The position numbers and the translations under genes are program-made. Source: Azotobacter beijerinckii (GTDB taxonomy: Bacteria > Pseudomonadota > Gammaproteobacteria > Pseudomonadales > Pseudomonadaceae). Taken from it: DNA of 64,000 nt. Below, in pieces: positions 44,102-53,536 of the stretch (position 1 is the first letter of the stretch; each line of letters starts with the position of its first letter). The stretch lies in assembly GCF_900110885.1 (NCBI RefSeq), contig NZ_FOFJ01000016.1, positions 5,805 through 69,804 on the forward strand, written 5' to 3'. The notes under the pieces were generated by a model that was not told the origin of the DNA, searched no databases, and was given only the letters and a program-made list of their open reading frames with translations.

Positions 44102-45436
44102 ATGTACAAGACTCCACTCGCCCGCCGCGTGGCCCTGTCCACGCTGGGTGCGGCCCTGGCCATGCCCGCGGCCGAGGCGGCCTTTCTCGAAGACAGCAAG
44201 GCCACCCTCAAGATGCGCAACTTCTACATCAACCAGGACACTCGCAACCAGGATGCTCCCAAGGCGGAGGAGTGGGGCCAGGCCTTCACCCTCGACTATA
44301 AGTCCGGCTTCACCGAAGGGCCGGTCGGCTTCGGCCTCGACCTGACGGGCCAGTACGCGGTCCGCCTCGATGCCGGCGGGCGTGAGGGCAAGGCGGGCGT
44401 CGAGCGTAGCCCGGGCTCGGTTTTTCCGCTGGAGAGCAACGGCAAGGCGAGGCGCGATTTCGGTCGGCTCGGGGCGACCGCCAAGATGCGCTACTCCAAG
44501 ACCGTGGCGCAGGTCGGCACCCTGATGCCCAAGCTACCGGTATTGAGTTATAGCGACGGACGCCTGTTGCCGCAGATGTTCCAGGGCGCGCAGGTCACCT
44601 CCAAGGAGATCAAGAACCTGACGCTGATCGCCGGCAAGATCGAGCACTCCACCGAGCGCAATTCCAGCAACAGCGATAGCCTGTCGATCGCCGGTGCCGA
44701 CGGCCCGGACGATGGGCGTTCCAGCAACGAGTTCTATTACGCCGGTGCCGACTACAAGGTCACCGACGACCTCTTGCTGCAGTACTACTATGGCAACCTG
44801 CGCGATTTCTACACGCAGCACTTCTTCGGCCTGGTCCACGACTGGGCGCTGCCGGTGGGTTCGCTGCAAACCGACCTGCGCTACTTCGAAAGCAACTCCG
44901 ATGGCGAGAACAGCCACTCTTCCGGGCGCGCCGACGGTTACGTCAGCAGCGGCTACTGGGGTGCCGGCTCGTCCCACAGGGGCGAGGTCGACAGCCACCT
45001 GTGGAGTGCGATGCTCACCTACTCCCTGGCTGGCCACGAGCTGAGCGCCGGCTACCAGCAAGTCACCGGCAACAGCGACTTTCCACACATCAACCAGGGC
45101 AACGGTCGCTCGCTGTACCTGATTACCAATGCGCAGATGGGCAAGTTCGCGAGTTCCGGCGAGAAAACCTGGGTAGCTGGCTACGCCTATGACTTCGCCA
45201 GTATCGGTGTGCCGGGTCTGAAGACTAGCCTGACCTACTTCAGTGGCGACGGCATCGATGCCGCCGGCAACGACCACAAGGAATGGGAGCGCGACCTGCG
45301 GGTGGACTACGCGGTGCAGTCGGGCCTGTTCAAGGGCGTCGGCTTCACCTGGCGAAGTGCCATGCAGCGCGGCAACGACACCCGCGACCGCGACGAGAAC
45401 CGACTGATCGTCAACTACAGCATTCCGTTGCTCTGA
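44102..45436 (+). CDS. OprD-family porin, second copy
   Basis: The 444-residue protein has a signal peptide ending in AEAAF (about residue 27) and then LEDSKATLKMRNFYINQD. It is highly similar along its full length to the porin at 33709-35052, differing mainly in short loops (for example ADGPDDGRSS against ANSGSKAQFS). The start at 44102 follows AGGAGA; the long upstream frame from 43661 has no porin signal. It is a probable outer-membrane channel for organic acids, standing alone. Confidence 0.85.
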   Translation: MYKTPLARRVALSTLGAALAMPAAEAAFLEDSKATLKMRNFYINQDTRNQDAPKAEEWGQAFTLDYKSGFTEGPVGFGLDLTGQYAVRLDAGGREGKAGVERSPGSVFPLESNGKARRDFGRLGATAKMRYSKTVAQVGTLMPKLPVLSYSDGRLLPQMFQGAQVTSKEIKNLTLIAGKIEHSTERNSSNSDSLSIAGADGPDDGRSSNEFYYAGADYKVTDDLLLQYYYGNLRDFYTQHFFGLVHDWALPVGSLQTDLRYFESNSDGENSHSSGRADGYVSSGYWGAGSSHRGEVDSHLWSAMLTYSLAGHELSAGYQQVTGNSDFPHINQGNGRSLYLITNAQMGKFASSGEKTWVAGYAYDFASIGVPGLKTSLTYFSGDGIDAAGNDHKEWERDLRVDYAVQSGLFKGVGFTWRSAMQRGNDTRDRDENRLIVNYSIPLL

Positions 45437-45567
45437 CGGCTCCGCGCCGGAGCCGCCGGGCCGCTGCGCCTGGGCTTCGGCGCTTTCGGGTCGACCTCCT
45501 TCCCGCCGCGCGCTTGGCTGAGCAATTCTCCGGCACGACAGGCGGAAATCTTCGGCACGAACAAAAA

Positions 45568-45589
45568 CGGCGAGGGGTTAGCCTCGCCG
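45568..45589. terminator. Hairpin downstream of the second porin
   Basis: An 8-bp stem (CGGCGAGG with CCTCGCCG) has a 6-base loop, 130 bases after the porin stop. The T-run is on the minus-strand side (AAAAA before the stem), so its direction is ambiguous. Confidence 0.45.
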
Positions 45590-45828
45590 CTTCGTGTCGT
45601 TCAACCGCATCCCTGGTTCCTCATCCTGAGGAGGTCGCTATCCTGCGACTTTCCCTGGCCGCCATCCTTGGTCGGCTTGCGTCGTTCCGTCGACGTCTTT
45701 GTGGGATTCAATCTACTCCGGCAGCTGTTCCGAGCCAATTGGGAGAACGCTCGATCTGTTGTAGGCGATGGCTTACAGCGCGGGAGAGGCGGGGTTCCCC
45801 AGCGTGGGGGAAGTGATTTTTGCTGCGC

Positions 45829-45853
45829 AAAAAAATCCCTCCGCAGGGGAGGG
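45829..45853 (-). terminator. Orphan Rho-independent terminator
   Basis: On the minus strand CCCTCC and GGAGGG form a stem with a four-base loop, followed by A and seven T. No minus-strand gene lies immediately to its right, so it may end a small RNA transcribed from about 45900-46050, or be a relic. Confidence 0.5.
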
Positions 45854-46168
45854 CAAATAGGTACTTGCGCACATACGGTCCTTCAATTCGCTCACTTTGA
45901 AGATAGACCATACTGTGCGAAGAGCATGCAAAAATTTTTGCATGGCAAAAATCCTCATGATTGCTTGGCACTTATCGAGACCGTGAAGGAGGCCGCGGGC
46001 GTTCAGGTGCCCGGCAGGAGTATCCACTTGATGGGGGACCGGTGTCCGGTTCGAGAGGGCAAGTCCCGGCTGAGCCAAATAGGCAGCCTTGGCTTAACCC
46101 CCGTTCTTGCTTCTCCTTTGAGGGTTGGCTATCTACCTACATAACGTGCGGGCAGGAGTTGGTAAGGC
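45854..46168. other. Gene-free relic region before the TnpB fragment
   Basis: No intact gene. 46010-46110 contains compact dyads (ACCGG-TGT-CCGGT, and a CAGCCTTGG-like stretch) that could derive from the non-coding end of an IS200/IS605-type element, given the TnpB fragment that follows. Support is weak. Confidence 0.3.
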
Positions 46169-46282
46169 GTGACGACATGCGCCTGCCAATACCGCGTCGA
46201 TCCGGCGCCCGAGCACGCCGAGCCGTTTGCCAAGGCCTTCGGGTGCGTGCGTTTCGTCTACCGGGAGAGTCCTACGCATGCC
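46169..46282 (+). pseudogene. TnpB N-terminal fragment
   Basis: From a GTG, the frame reads CQYRVDPAPEHAEPFAKAFG then CVRFVYRE. This matches the N-terminal helix-turn-helix of IS605-type TnpB proteins (typically ending GCVRFVYN). Similarity stops after about 37 residues and the frame continues with unrelated residues into the next gene, so only the 5' tip remains. Confidence 0.55.
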
Positions 46283-46376
46283 GTTACCTTGGCCGGCTCG
46301 ATGGAGCGGTTGCAAGTGACACAAAAGGATTCTAGAAAAAGTATTTTGGGCCAAGCGGATGATGGGTGGACAAACC

Positions 46377-47099
46377 ATGCGTTTTCTAAATACCAAGGCT
46401 CTCGATCAACTCGATGCCCAAGCCTTTCAGCATCAGCGTCCCTATCCCTGGGTCAATCCCTATGGGGTGCTGACCGACGAGGGTTATGAGGCGCTGCGCC
46501 AATCGTTGCCGTCCGTCGACCGCTTCGAAGCCAGCTTCGGCAAGAAGCGAACCTACGGCCAGCAACCGCACGACCGGCTTTCGTTGTCCTATACGCCCGG
46601 CATGGAGCTGTCTCCCGCCTGGCAAGCGTTCATGGAGGAGATCAAGGGGCCGGTCTACCAGGACTTCATCGCCCGCATGCTGGGCACGCGCAATTACGAG
46701 TTGAGATGCCACTGGCACTACGCGCCAGCCGGCTGTTCGGTCTCGCCGCACTGCGACGCCCTGTCCAAATACGGCTCGCACATCTTCTATTTCAACACCG
46801 AAGAGGACTGGCGTCCGGAATGGGGCGGCCAGACCGTCGTACTCGATGACGGCGGGCGCTTCGACTTTCGCAGCGCCCCCGCGTTCGAGGATTTCGACAG
46901 CGCCATCGATTCCACGGCGATGGGCAACTACAGCTTCCTGTTTGTCCGCAACGGCAATTCCTGGCACGGGGTGCGCGCGATCACCTGTCCGCCCGGTCAT
47001 TGTCGCAAGGTGTTCATCGTCGTGATTCGCAAACGCCGCTCCGCCTTCAAGCGGCTCTACCAGGGCATCTACCAATGGTATCGGCGTACCGCCGCATGA
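46377..47099 (+). CDS. 2-oxoglutarate/Fe(II) dioxygenase-like protein, paralogue 1
   Basis: The 240-residue protein has a double-stranded beta-helix metal triad: His125-Cys-Asp127 (SPHCDALS) and His197 (SWHGVR), with a candidate 2-oxoglutarate-binding Arg210 (CRKVFIVV). FYFNTEEDWRPEWGGQTVVL is the family-typical core. The start at 46377 is aligned with paralogue 2 (MRYLDFEALE). Such enzymes hydroxylate proteins, lipids or sugars. It lies at the left edge of the glycosyltransferase locus, convergent with the GT4 gene. Confidence 0.75.
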   Translation: MRFLNTKALDQLDAQAFQHQRPYPWVNPYGVLTDEGYEALRQSLPSVDRFEASFGKKRTYGQQPHDRLSLSYTPGMELSPAWQAFMEEIKGPVYQDFIARMLGTRNYELRCHWHYAPAGCSVSPHCDALSKYGSHIFYFNTEEDWRPEWGGQTVVLDDGGRFDFRSAPAFEDFDSAIDSTAMGNYSFLFVRNGNSWHGVRAITCPPGHCRKVFIVVIRKRRSAFKRLYQGIYQWYRRTAA

Positions 47100-47196
47100 C
47101 GACACGTCGACCGACAGTCCCTGCGAGGTCTTGCGCTGGTGCAGCGTGGCTGGCGCGGGCCGTGCCGGCGCATGCGCCGATGCAACGTCCGCATGG

Positions 47197-48462
47197 TCAG
47201 CGGTGATCGCCCAGCGCTCCGCCGCTGGAGCGCCAACCGGCAGCCTCACGGGGCTGCCGGTTGGCGAACAGCAGCGCCAGATACTGTTCGACACTGCGCT
47301 CCAGGGTGAAGTCGGCGCCACGCCGACGCAGAACCTCGGCCGCCACGGGCGCGTCGAGCGCCCGCCGCATGGCGGCGGACAGCGCCTCGGCATCGTTGGG
47401 GGGCACCAGTTCGCCAAACCGGCCGCCTTCCAGTATCTCGGCGGGGCCGCTGGGGCAATCCGTGCTCACGACCGGACAGCCGCACGCCATGGCTTCGATC
47501 AGGGCATTGCCGAGTCCTTCGAAGTCCGACGACAGCACGAACAGGGCGGCACGGGAAAAGGCTGCGTAGGGGTTGCTCACGAAGCCGGGGAGCGCCAGAT
47601 CCCCGCCAATCCCCAGCTCGCCGATCAAGGCTTCCAGCTGCGCCCGCTGCCGTCCCTCGCCGAGGATCAGCAACCGCACCGGCCGCTGTCGACGCAACAG
47701 GGCGAAGGCCTGCAGCAAGAGCGGAAAATTCTTCTGCGGCGCCAGCCGTCCGGCGGCGACGATCACCGGTATCCCATCGCAGGCGGTCAGCCAGGGATGC
47801 GGAGCGGGCTCCTTGGCCCTGGCCGCCAGCTCGGGCGTAATCACCGGGTTATAGATCGTGGCGATACGGCCACGCGGCAACCCGGTAATGGCGCTCAGGT
47901 CGTCGGCCACCCCGTTGGAAACCGCCACGACGGCATCGGCCCGGGAATAGACACGCCCGATCAGCGGCAGCAGCGCCCGCCAGCGGGCGGCGCCCTTGAC
48001 GCTTTTCTGGAGGATCTTGAACGACAGGGAGTTATGCTCGGTCACCATGACCCGGGTCGATACCCGCGCCAGCCGCTTTGCCCACAGGGCCGTCAGATTG
48101 CAGTAGGAGTTGGCGGCGATCAGCGCATCCGGCCGCTGTGCGCGCAGATAGCGGGCCAGCGAGGCCAGGTAGGGAAATTGCCTGTCGGGCTTGTCGGCAA
48201 AAAGCACAGGCCGTGCCAGCGCTTTCCAGTCGGACCACGACGATGCGCTCAGGATCAGCAAGCGGCCGCCCAGCGGGCGGGCCGGGTCGAGTTTCACGAT
48301 GTGGGCGCCGTCCGGCACCTGATCCCGAAAGGCCCCCTCGGCCTCGTTGACCACCAGATCGACCTGATGGCCGTGGGCTATGAAGCCTTCCGCCAGATAC
48401 AGCATGACACGCTCCGTGCCGCCTCCTGCGAAACTCGGTGTGTACAGGGCAATCCTTGGCAT
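47197..48462 (-). CDS. GT4-family glycosyltransferase
   Basis: The 421-residue GT-B enzyme has an N-terminal glycine-rich FAGGGTERVMLYLAEG (about 11-26), AAGRLAPQKNFPLLLQA mid-protein and FVLSSDFEGLGNALIEAMAC with the E-x7-E nucleotide-sugar motif. The family retains configuration and builds capsule, LPS or glycolipid chains. It is the last minus-strand gene of the locus, 166 bp after the 757-residue ELM1 fusion gene. Confidence 0.9.
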   Translation of the reverse strand: MPRIALYTPSFAGGGTERVMLYLAEGFIAHGHQVDLVVNEAEGAFRDQVPDGAHIVKLDPARPLGGRLLILSASSWSDWKALARPVLFADKPDRQFPYLASLARYLRAQRPDALIAANSYCNLTALWAKRLARVSTRVMVTEHNSLSFKILQKSVKGAARWRALLPLIGRVYSRADAVVAVSNGVADDLSAITGLPRGRIATIYNPVITPELAARAKEPAPHPWLTACDGIPVIVAAGRLAPQKNFPLLLQAFALLRRQRPVRLLILGEGRQRAQLEALIGELGIGGDLALPGFVSNPYAAFSRAALFVLSSDFEGLGNALIEAMACGCPVVSTDCPSGPAEILEGGRFGELVPPNDAEALSAAMRRALDAPVAAEVLRRRGADFTLERSVEQYLALLFANRQPREAAGWRSSGGALGDHR

Positions 48463-48628
48463 CGCATGGTTCTCCCACCGGTTGATAATGTTCCGCAGCG
48501 GGCAAGTCGTCCCTCATGTGGCGTGCCGTTCTGGTTCGAAGAGCGGGCTGCGAAGAGCGGTTGCTGCCGGGCAACGGCGCCAGGGAATGCCTGGCGATAC
48601 GGCGATGTCCTGACTCGGCGTCTTCATT

Positions 48629-50902
48629 TCAGGAACGGATCGGGCGTTCGGCGGCCATGAGGTCCCGGATTGCCTGCAGGGCTCGCGCACGGGAGGCGGC
48701 GAACAGCTCGGGGGACAGTTTCGGCGTCCGCTCCAGTCCTTCCGGCAGCGGTGCCACTCCGAGCAACTGGTGCGCCTGCCCGTAGAGCGGCTCGCGGACG
48801 ATCCAGCCCCTCCAGACGAGCCAGTCGTAAAAGCGCTCGAGCCGGGTCTGTTCCCGCGACGGGTCCCGTCGCGGGAAGACTCCCAGCCATCCCTCGAGCG
48901 CATTCACGAGACGCTGCATCGGATGCCGGCGCACCGGCAGGGGATGCATGGCGACCGGCCGGCCGGTCATGCAGGCCTCGCTCAGCATGGCGACGCTGTC
49001 GCCGGTCACGATGAAGGCGTCGGCCAGCGCGAGCAGGGCACGGTGAGGGTTGTCCTCGCCGCTGCCGAAGCGATAACCCCAGGACGGCACGTCGATGGCG
49101 GCCAGCAACGCCTCGGTCGCGGCACTGCCCGTGCGCGGGCTGGTCGAGACCAGCAGCGAGCCGCCCCGGGCCCGCGCCGCGGCACAGGCTTCCAGGCTCA
49201 GATCCCTGGCCGATTGCGCATCGAGCGAATAGGAGCCAGTCCTGCCGCCTACCAGCAGCGCGATCCATGGCCTGGGCAGGTGGGCGAAGCGCTGTTTCCA
49301 GAGGGCCAGATCCTCGCTGTCGAGCGGGTGCTCGGCGATGAAGGGCGCGGACAGGCAGAGCACGTTGTCGTGCAGCGGCAGGCAGTGCTGCGGGGTGGAG
49401 ATCACCAGGTCGAACCGGGACAGCGGTATGCGCGGCCGTCCCAGCATGACCAGGCGCGTGCGCCCTTCGGCCTGGTGCTTGATCCCCTGGGCCAGCGGTA
49501 CCGCGCAGCGCCCTGCGCAGAGCACCAGGTCCGGCCAGGGCGGCGCCAGCGCGTCGATCCGGGTGCCGTAGCGCTTGATTTCGTACGGCCAGCCCAGGGC
49601 GTTGGCCATGTCCAGCAACTGGGCATAGTCGCCGGCGGTTCGGCTCTGCAGCACCCAGACCCTGGGGGGGGCGGTCCGTTGGGCGACGTCCGCCCGGTAG
49701 CGTCGTGCCCGGCCCAGCGCATCCGGACAGTCGAGCTGCCAGTTGCGATCCGGATAGCGCCGTGCGATGCGCCGCACCAAGGCCCTCCAGCCCGCCAGGC
49801 TGCCGATGGCCGACCCCTTGGGCCCCGGCGCCGCCCTCACCAGGACCCAGTGGCGGCCGAGTTGGAACAAACGGTCGAGCAGCCAGGGAAGATCTTCCAC
49901 CGGCAGGTGCTCGAGCCCATTCGCGGCGATGACATCCTGCTGCGGCAGATCCTCGCGCCTCAGCGCCTCCATGGACCAGCGAGCCGCCGGCTGCCCGCCG
50001 GCATCCGTCGTGCTCCACGCCCCGACCAGCGCCCATTGCAGGCGGGCGGACTCCGGCAGATGGCGGCACAGCTCGGACGCCGGCGCCGCGGGTGCCTTGG
50101 CCAGTCGTGCGCAGGCCGGCAGAAAACCGGGGCTGGGCTGGGCGAGGGTATGGACTTCGAAGCCCTCCCGGTCGGCCGCCAGCTCCAGGCTATGGAAAAG
50201 CTCGGCGCGCGGATCGATGTGGTACGAGTAGCGCTCGGGCCGGGGACGCCAGGGCTGCAGGGGCAGGCTCGTGTAATGCAGCAGGCGGGATTGCCCTGGC
50301 CGATATTCCAGGTCGCGGGCATGCCAGCGGGGATCGAGGGGGCCCCAGCGGTCGGGCTCGGACGCCGCCAGGCTCTGCAGCGCCTCCGGGCTCAGGCGGC
50401 GCCGCGCATCGGCATTCCAGCACGCGGCCATGCGCGCGCAGTCGATCAGCATCACGGTGGTGTCGGTGGGCGACGTGGCCAGATAGCCGTGTCCGTCCAT
50501 GGGCAGGTCGAAGAGTTCGGCAGGGTCGCTGAGGTAGATCTGGCCGACCTCGTTGTAGAGCGCTCGCCCATGGGCTCCGGCCAGTTCCGGAACGGCAAAG
50601 CGGGCCTGGCCGAACCCGCTGCTCCGGGGCGATGCCGGAAGCGCGGTCATGGGGTAGATCGCGTAACGCCGGTCCGGGTTGCGCACGCGCTGGAGGGCGT
50701 AGAAGAAAACCCGCTCGGCCCGGTGCTGTTCCGGTCGGGTCGCGAGGAATATGCGCACCTCCGGCATAGGCGGGGCGCCCTTCCGAGCCGCCAGGACGAC
50801 GGGCGTCATGCCCGGTGCGGCGTCGAGCCTGTTCACTGCCGGGCTGGGCGATCCGATGATCGACCGGGACCGAGCGAGCCATTCATTGGCTTGGAGGTTC
50901 AT
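48629..50902 (-). CDS. GT-A / methyltransferase-like / ELM1 fusion, DxD-less paralogue
   Basis: The 757-residue protein has the same three regions as its two paralogues. A GT8-like GT-A domain (about 45-235) comes first. A degenerate SAM-methyltransferase-like middle (about 255-390, with DVIAANGLEHLPVEDLPWLL) follows. Last is an ELM1/GtrOC1-type putative glycosyltransferase domain (about 410-680, with LLVGGRTGSYSLDAQ and LLVSTSPRTG). The metal-binding DVD of the paralogues is EVG here (118-120), so the GT-A domain is probably inactive. GAGGA supports the start at 50902. Confidence 0.7.
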   Translation of the reverse strand: MNLQANEWLARSRSIIGSPSPAVNRLDAAPGMTPVVLAARKGAPPMPEVRIFLATRPEQHRAERVFFYALQRVRNPDRRYAIYPMTALPASPRSSGFGQARFAVPELAGAHGRALYNEVGQIYLSDPAELFDLPMDGHGYLATSPTDTTVMLIDCARMAACWNADARRRLSPEALQSLAASEPDRWGPLDPRWHARDLEYRPGQSRLLHYTSLPLQPWRPRPERYSYHIDPRAELFHSLELAADREGFEVHTLAQPSPGFLPACARLAKAPAAPASELCRHLPESARLQWALVGAWSTTDAGGQPAARWSMEALRREDLPQQDVIAANGLEHLPVEDLPWLLDRLFQLGRHWVLVRAAPGPKGSAIGSLAGWRALVRRIARRYPDRNWQLDCPDALGRARRYRADVAQRTAPPRVWVLQSRTAGDYAQLLDMANALGWPYEIKRYGTRIDALAPPWPDLVLCAGRCAVPLAQGIKHQAEGRTRLVMLGRPRIPLSRFDLVISTPQHCLPLHDNVLCLSAPFIAEHPLDSEDLALWKQRFAHLPRPWIALLVGGRTGSYSLDAQSARDLSLEACAAARARGGSLLVSTSPRTGSAATEALLAAIDVPSWGYRFGSGEDNPHRALLALADAFIVTGDSVAMLSEACMTGRPVAMHPLPVRRHPMQRLVNALEGWLGVFPRRDPSREQTRLERFYDWLVWRGWIVREPLYGQAHQLLGVAPLPEGLERTPKLSPELFAASRARALQAIRDLMAAERPIRS

Positions 50903-51082
50903 GCATGTCCTCACGCGGGAAGTTGCCGGGTATTGGTGGATGCAGACGTTCAGTACAGCACGGTTGCCGGATGGCGGCCGGTGCAGCGCCGCTCGGGCGT
51001 TTCCCGTCGAAGCCTTTGCGCGCCCGGAGATCCGGCTGGCGGGCCGGGGCGTCCGGTTGCTCCGGGCGACGGCGGCAACGCC

Positions 51083-53536
51083 TCAGTGCTTCGCGGAGCG
51101 GCGGCGAGGCCGGGTCGCGGCGTCCGTGCGGGCGAGCATGCCGCGATTCCGATCGGTCGCCTGGAGCGCCTTGGCGAGGTCGGCCTCGACAGGCCCGACG
51201 CCTTCGGGGCTGCTCCGGAAGGCCTGGGCCTCTCGGTCCAGCATCAGGTCCCGGATCGCCTGGACGGCCCGCGCGCGGGAGCCGGCGAGCAATTCGGGGG
51301 AGAGTCCGGGCAGCCGGTCCAGCCCCTCCGGCAAGGGACTCACGCCCAGTGCCCGATGCACCTGTCCGATAAGGCGCTCGCGGTTGAACCAGCCCACCTC
51401 GACGGCCTTGTCGCAGAGACGCCCGAGAAGACTCTGCTGCAGCGGCGTGCCGCGGCGGCTCGCCATCCGGCCGATGGCGTTCAGGAAACGCTCGGAGGCA
51501 TTCAGCAGCCCTCCCAGCGGCAGTCGCCGGGCCGGCAGGGGAAACATGGCCACCGGCCGGCCGGTCATGCAGGCCTCGGTCAGCATGTTGATGCTTTCGC
51601 CGGTCACGACGAAGGCATCGGCCAGCGCCAGCAGTGCCGGGTAGGGGTTGTCGCCGGCGCTGCCGAAGCGATAGCTCCACACGGGGACATCGATGGCTGC
51701 CAGCAGCGCATCGGTCGCGCTATCCGAGGTGCGCGGACTGGTCGAGACCAGCAGCGAGCCGCCCCGGCTCCTGGCCGCGGCGCTGGCCTCCCGGCCCAGG
51801 GCGGTGGCCGTCTGCGCATCGAGCCGGTAGGGCTTGCTGCTGCCGCCCACCAGCAGCGCGATCCAGGGTCGAGGCAGATGGGCGAAGCGCTGCCGGCAGG
51901 CGTCCAGTGCCGCCGCATCGAGCGGGCGTTCGTTGAGGAAGGGTGCCGGCAGGTCGACCACGTTGCGCCGCAGCGGCAGCCCGTACTGGGGCGTCGTCAC
52001 CACCAGATCGAAGTGCGACAGCGGCGCGAACGGCCGCCCCAGCACCACCAGGCGGGTTTTCCCTCCCGAACGGCGCTTTATCCGGCGGGCCACCCACGAC
52101 GAGAGCCAGCCCACGCTGATCGCCAGATCCGGCCAAGGAGTTGCCGGCTTCGCCAGGCAGTCCTGTAGCCGCTTGAATTCATAGGGCCAGCCCAGGGTCT
52201 TGGCGAGGTCGATCAGTTGCATGTTGTCGCCGGGGTGGATGCTGTGCAGCAGCCAGACCGTCGGCAGCGTATCGCTGTCCTGGATACGCCGCGCCATGTC
52301 TGCCCGATAACGCTGGACCAGCCCCTGGCGATCCTCGCCGTCGAGCTGCCAGCCGCGATCCGGATGACGCCGCGCCACCCGCCGCAGCAGGGTTCGCCAG
52401 CTCTCCAGGTCGCCGTTCGGTGCCCCTTCCGGCCCCACCGATACCTTGACGAAGACCTGCTGGCGGGCGAGTTGGAACAGGCGATCCACCAGCCAGGGAA
52501 GATCCTCCGGCGGCAGTTGCTCGAGACCCGTGACGGCGACCGTATCCTGGCGCGGAAGGTCGCTGCGGCGCAGCGCTTCGATGGGCCGGTGTGCGACGGA
52601 TAGACCGCTGGCGTTCGCCTCGCTCCATGCCCCGACCAGCGCCAGGCTCGCCGCGCCGCGTTCCCGCACCTGGCGGCAGATCTCGTCCGGCCGCGTCGCC
52701 GCGGCCCCGGTTAGCTGCCGGCAGGCGGAGGAGAAGCCGGGGCTGGGGTTTTCGGCCGTGTAGATTTCATAACCTTCCCGGTTGGCCGCCTGCTCGAGGC
52801 TGTGGAAGCATTCGGCATGGGGATTGATATGGTACGAATAGCGGTCGGGCGTGGGCCGCCAAGGCTGCAGGTGCAGGGCGGTGTAATGCAGCAGTTTGGA
52901 TTCGCCGTGGCGGTACTCCTGGTCGCGCGCATGCCAGCGGGGATCGAGCGCTCCCCAGCGGCCCGGCTCGGCGGCCGCCTCGGTGCACAGGGTCTTCTTG
53001 GCGGTGTGGCAGGCACTGGCGAAATTCCAGCAGGGGGCCATGCGCGCGCAGTCGATCAGCATCACCGCCGTATCCTCGGGCAGCAGCGCCAGGTAGCCGT
53101 GCTCGTCCATCGGCAGGTCGAACAGCTCGGCCGGGTCGGCCAGGTAGATTTGGTCGACGTCGTTGTAGATCGCCCGTCCGTGGCGTCCGGCCAGGTCGGG
53201 GATGGCGAAGCGGTAGTTGGTGAAGCCGGTGCGCCAGCCGCGCCGGTCGAAGCCCGGCAGGCCGCTCATGCGATAGACCTCGTAGCGCCGGTCCGGGTTG
53301 CGCACCCGCAGCAGGGAGTAGAAGAAGACCCGCTCGGCCCGGTGCTGCTCCGGCTGGGTGCCGAGGAAGATCCGTACCGCCGGCGCCTCTTTGGCGCCGA
53401 GCCGGGCTTCCAGCACGACGGGCGCGATGGCCGGCACCGCCGTCGTCGACTCGCCGGTCCCCGCAGCGGGGACGCCGGTGTCTGCTCGGCGGAAGGGCAG
53501 AATCCGAGGGGCCGGTGTCTTGTCGAAGAAATCCAT
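51083..53536 (-). CDS. GT-A / methyltransferase-like / ELM1 fusion, paralogue 2
   Basis: The 817-residue protein has a GT8-like GT-A domain with the catalytic-type DVD at 126-128 (AIYNDVDQIYLADPAELFD). A methyltransferase-like middle with AVTGLEQLPPEDLPWLVDRL follows, then an ELM1 domain (LLVGGSSKPYRLDAQTATAL, LLVSTSPRTSDSATDALL, FVVTGESINMLTEACMTG) and a conserved C-terminal helix pair. The longest of the three, it carries an extra C-terminal tail of about 55 residues. GGGAGA fixes the start at 53536. It reads toward the DxD-less paralogue 180 bp downstream. Confidence 0.7.
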   Translation of the reverse strand: MDFFDKTPAPRILPFRRADTGVPAAGTGESTTAVPAIAPVVLEARLGAKEAPAVRIFLGTQPEQHRAERVFFYSLLRVRNPDRRYEVYRMSGLPGFDRRGWRTGFTNYRFAIPDLAGRHGRAIYNDVDQIYLADPAELFDLPMDEHGYLALLPEDTAVMLIDCARMAPCWNFASACHTAKKTLCTEAAAEPGRWGALDPRWHARDQEYRHGESKLLHYTALHLQPWRPTPDRYSYHINPHAECFHSLEQAANREGYEIYTAENPSPGFSSACRQLTGAAATRPDEICRQVRERGAASLALVGAWSEANASGLSVAHRPIEALRRSDLPRQDTVAVTGLEQLPPEDLPWLVDRLFQLARQQVFVKVSVGPEGAPNGDLESWRTLLRRVARRHPDRGWQLDGEDRQGLVQRYRADMARRIQDSDTLPTVWLLHSIHPGDNMQLIDLAKTLGWPYEFKRLQDCLAKPATPWPDLAISVGWLSSWVARRIKRRSGGKTRLVVLGRPFAPLSHFDLVVTTPQYGLPLRRNVVDLPAPFLNERPLDAAALDACRQRFAHLPRPWIALLVGGSSKPYRLDAQTATALGREASAAARSRGGSLLVSTSPRTSDSATDALLAAIDVPVWSYRFGSAGDNPYPALLALADAFVVTGESINMLTEACMTGRPVAMFPLPARRLPLGGLLNASERFLNAIGRMASRRGTPLQQSLLGRLCDKAVEVGWFNRERLIGQVHRALGVSPLPEGLDRLPGLSPELLAGSRARAVQAIRDLMLDREAQAFRSSPEGVGPVEADLAKALQATDRNRGMLARTDAATRPRRRSAKH

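Noticed and set aside
45790..45853. A TTCCCC...GGGGGAA palindrome beside an AT-rich stretch, resembling a type I-E CRISPR repeat and leader
   Set aside because: Only one copy exists, there is no regular spacing and no cas gene in the window. It is treated as a hairpin.
46000..46120. Possible group II intron 3' end or other large ribozyme in the structured stretch
   Set aside because: The domain V consensus is not present and no reverse transcriptase lies nearby.
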